A DNA stretch of 17,367 bases from JAAZMA01 sp964564325 (lineage in GTDB: Bacteria > Bacillota > Clostridia > Tissierellales > Tepidimicrobiaceae). A program made the position numbers and the translations under genes. The stretch is taken from positions 1 through 17,367 of the forward strand of contig CAZMBD010000049.1 of the NCBI GenBank assembly GCA_964564325.1, in the 5' to 3' direction. Under the pieces are notes generated by a model that saw only the letters and a list, made by a program, of their open reading frames with translations, had not been told where the DNA came from and did not search any database. Every line of letters begins with the position of its first letter. Position 1 is the first letter of the stretch. Positions 15,680 through 17,367 of this stretch are shown here, one piece after another.

Positions 15680-15915
15680 CTACATAAAAACCTGTATATG
15701 CTGGTAAGCTGAGACATATTTGGGAAGATAAGAACCGACCTATGAAAGATTCGTAGAATTATCCAACTAAGGGGAAAAATTATTTGGCCGTGTTTTTTTA
15801 GCGAAGCGATCTTCACGGCCATTTTTTCCCCGTGTTGTGATAATTCACGAATCTTGAATGGGAGGGGCGGTCTTCCCAAATATGTCGGGGGTCACCACAA
15901 TAGTTTTTATAACAC
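15680..15915 (-). repeat. Structured three-tier hairpin element, copy 2 (opposite orientation)
   Basis: Reverse-strand copy of the element at 15376-15611, also 236 nt between the same end motifs. In plus coordinates, stem A: 15713-15728 with 15871-15886 (16 perfect pairs). Stem B: 15746-15754 with 15847-15855 and 15756-15763 with 15839-15846. Stem C: 15771-15779 with 15823-15831 and 15785-15792 with 15814-15821, with an A-rich bulge (minus-strand sense) between. On the minus strand the joints read CTCCCATTC, ACAACACGGG, CCTTAGTTGG and TCATAGGTCG, and the loop has TTCGCTAAAA. Stem C is TGGCCGTG/CACGGCCA here but TTAGGTTTG/CAAACCTAA in copy 1, so pairing is kept with different bases. Its 5' side ends 52 bases before the frameshifted gene at 15967. 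Confidence 0.8.
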
Positions 15916-15966
15916 ATAATTAACCACACATCATTTATATTTGACGAATAGAAAGAGGTGGACAAT

Positions 15967-16201
15967 ATGCTTAAAAGGTTGAATATTATTTTAAATCATG
16001 TAATTGGTTCATTTGCTGGTGCATTTATAGATCCATTGCATATATAAATATTTTGATTATACATATCATCGTGATTTATATGCAATTCAATCGGCACCTT
16101 GGTACACGAGTATTCAAATATATGGTTTGGCCACTGCTGTAGTTATATTCATTGCTATTATTCTCAAGTTCTTAATAAAAAAGAAACAGAAAAGCATTTA
16201 A
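15967..16201 (+). pseudogene. Small membrane protein gene with a frameshift
   Basis: ATG 15967 (AAGAGGTGG upstream) opens MLKRLNIILNHVIGSFAGAF then IDPLHI and stops at TAA 16045-16047. In the +1 frame from about 16043 the sequence continues YKYFDYTYHRDLYAIQSAPW then YTSIQIYGLATAVVIFIAII, with a basic tail KFLIKKKQKSI and TAA at 16199-16201. Together they give one product of about 75 residues with two membrane segments, matching a small clostridial membrane protein type I remember (HVIGSF...SIYKYFDY...YAMQSAPWYTSI). The break lies within 16028-16045, where IDPLH replaces the expected residues; one extra base (or two lost) explains it. The function of the intact family is unknown to me. Confidence 0.7.
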
Positions 16202-16425
16202 TCATGGGTTCATATTTATATTATGTACAATAAAGAAAGAAACTATTTTTGAGGTATCACTTAAAAAAACAACATTCTAGATTCACTATTAAAAAGCATA
16301 TGAATGTATTCAGATTTGGAAGACGTACTTTGTACTATTCACATCATAGAAATGACCATTAGGGCTATTTTTATGTAAAAGATAATCTTATTTTAAAATC
16401 ACCATAAAACATAGGAGGATATTTA
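16202..16425. other. Intergenic stretch without a supported gene
   Basis: 224 bases with no convincing gene. A 20-codon frame at 16300-16362 (MNVFRFGRRTLYYSHHRNDH, then stop) has no ribosome binding site and may be a remnant, or chance. The last bases hold the GGAGG site of the next gene (16412-16419). Confidence 0.4.
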
Positions 16426-17319
16426 ATGCAAATTATTGAAATAAATAGAGATAATGCAGAATCATTGTTTAAGTATTGGAATAAAATTGGAAAGAATGTA
16501 CCATACTTTTACAATTCAACATATGAATCTTTTCTAAGTTCTTTATTTAATGACACTTATGAAGGAATAACTATTTTTAGGGAAAATAAAGTTTTTATTG
16601 CTAAAGAAAACCATCAAATTAAGGGATTTATACAATATGGTATACCTACATTTCATTTTACAGAAACAGGTAAGATTACTGAAGATATTAATATAGGAGT
16701 TATACGTAATTTATATTATGAGAAAACAAGGACTGATATTGGGAGAACACTATTATATTTAGCCTTGAATTTTTTTGAAAAGAATAACATTAAAGATATA
16801 TATGGATTTTATCATGCAATGGGCATGAGTTGTAATGGAAATCATGGGAAACTACATGAGAAATTTGATTATATAGACAGTCTATTATGTGAAGAAGGGT
16901 TTGAAATTGAACATGAAAATATTTACTATATTTGCAATATAAAAGAAAAGAAATTAGAGTATCCAAATAATAGCTATATTAAGGTATTTGAATTAGATGA
17001 TAATAGGCAAAAGTTTGTATTATATGATGAAAATAACAATGCATTGGGAAGTGCAGAAATAAAATACATAGATAATCTTACAGGAGCAAGGGAGAAAAAT
17101 ATTATTTATTTAGTGTGGATTGGTATTCATAAAGAAGTTAAAGGTAAAGGAATTGGAACAGAATTTTTAGATCATATAATTCAATATTGTTTAACGAAAG
17201 GATACAGATATATGCATACAGACACAGCATTAAGCAATAAAATAGCCCAAAGATTTTATTTAAGAAATGGTTTCAAGGACGGTGGAATAACAAGAAGTTA
17301 TTTAATGGAAATGGGATAA
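16426..17319 (+). CDS. Tandem GNAT-domain N-acetyltransferase
   Basis: A 297-residue protein made of two GNAT folds. The N-terminal half (about 1-165) is degenerate: after strand NIGVIRNLYY comes TRTDIGRTLLYLALNFFEKN, where the usual Q/R-x-x-G-x-G/A loop is incomplete. The C-terminal half (about 175-297) is intact: IYLVWIGIHKEVKGKGIGTE, with the loop V-K-G-K-G-I-G, then NKIAQRFYLRNGF, the typical strand-helix end. Such double-GNAT proteins acetylate small amines or aminoglycoside-like molecules, with one half active and the other structural; the substrate here is unknown. ATG with AGGAGG 7-8 bases before it. A probable methyltransferase gene starts 5 bases after its stop, suggesting a modification gene pair. 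Confidence 0.85.
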   Translation: MQIIEINRDNAESLFKYWNKIGKNVPYFYNSTYESFLSSLFNDTYEGITIFRENKVFIAKENHQIKGFIQYGIPTFHFTETGKITEDINIGVIRNLYYEKTRTDIGRTLLYLALNFFEKNNIKDIYGFYHAMGMSCNGNHGKLHEKFDYIDSLLCEEGFEIEHENIYYICNIKEKKLEYPNNSYIKVFELDDNRQKFVLYDENNNALGSAEIKYIDNLTGAREKNIIYLVWIGIHKEVKGKGIGTEFLDHIIQYCLTKGYRYMHTDTALSNKIAQRFYLRNGFKDGGITRSYLMEMG

Positions 17320-17324
17320 GTCTA

Positions 17325-17367
17325 ATGAACAAAGTTGAACATTGGTACGATAAAGAATATGATGAGT
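17325..17367 (+). CDS. N-terminus of a probable SAM-dependent methyltransferase (partial, cut by window end)
   Basis: Fourteen codons, MNKVEHWYDKEYDE, run into the window edge. The opening resembles class I methyltransferases that begin with a WYD..YDEW-type segment before the SAM-binding fold, but no catalytic or SAM motif is in view. The ATG lies 5 bases after the GNAT stop; the local ribosome binding site is weak, so translation may be coupled to the upstream gene. The existence of the gene is likely, its function tentative. Confidence 0.45.
   Translation, partial: MNKVEHWYDKEYDE

Noticed and set aside
15664..15879. 71-codon open frame on the minus strand
   Set aside because: It lies almost wholly inside structured element copy 2 and its codons follow the hairpin arms; there is no ribosome binding site and no recognisable protein.
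15376..15915. CRISPR array, tRNA or 6S RNA as explanation of the structured region
   Set aside because: There are no regular direct repeats with spacers and no cloverleaf or anticodon arm. A 6S-like bubble with template-like sequence was not evident, and the two inverted diverged copies do not fit.

Overview
The window is AT-rich DNA (A/T-biased third positions, TTG as well as ATG starts, strong GGAGG-type ribosome binding sites) with the gene content of an anaerobic low-GC Firmicute of the Clostridia/Tissierellia type. Examples are a DUF6483 protein, a DUF5052-like lipoprotein, a YfcC-family carrier, PepT, a MoxR/DUF58/DUF4129 operon and a CPBP protease. No phage, plasmid, CRISPR, rRNA or tRNA signature was seen.

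Layout. 1-143: the 3' end of a bacteriohemerythrin gene and a bidirectional terminator shared with the convergent DUF6483 gene. 652-3333: a TetM/TetO-like translational GTPase and a DUF5052-like lipoprotein, each behind an apparent extended -10 promoter, closed by a perfect-palindrome terminator. 3383-4939 (minus strand): a TrmB-type regulator followed 2 bases later by a cupin-tailed protein. Divergent from it at 5092-7858: a YfcC-family carrier and the tripeptidase PepT, probably a peptide or amino-acid use unit, closed by a 31-nt palindrome. 7912-11806: a DUF5808 membrane protein, then a tight MoxR-DUF58-DUF4129 operon. Its last protein looks like a TgpA homologue without the transglutaminase domain. 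11811-12158 (minus): a CxxC carboxymuconolactone-decarboxylase-family protein. 12363-15335: a plus-strand run of CPBP protease, two tandem paralogous small membrane proteins, a GNAT protein that seems to lack an internal strand pair, and a DUF7010-like membrane protein split by an in-frame TGA.

15336-15966 has no gene and holds the most unusual signal of the window. Two 236-nt elements lie in opposite orientation around a 68-nt core. Each folds into the same three-tier long hairpin. When one is read as the reverse complement of the other, the unpaired internal loops and flanks are conserved in sequence, while the paired arms differ but stay complementary. That is the pattern of a structured RNA, or of a DNA hairpin recognised in folded form, kept by selection. 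I do not recognise the family.

After it come a frameshifted small membrane protein gene (15967-16201), an intact tandem-GNAT gene (16426-17319) and the first codons of a probable methyltransferase running off the end. The elements are thus bracketed by three damaged or shortened genes, which marks this part as a variable, decaying accessory region.
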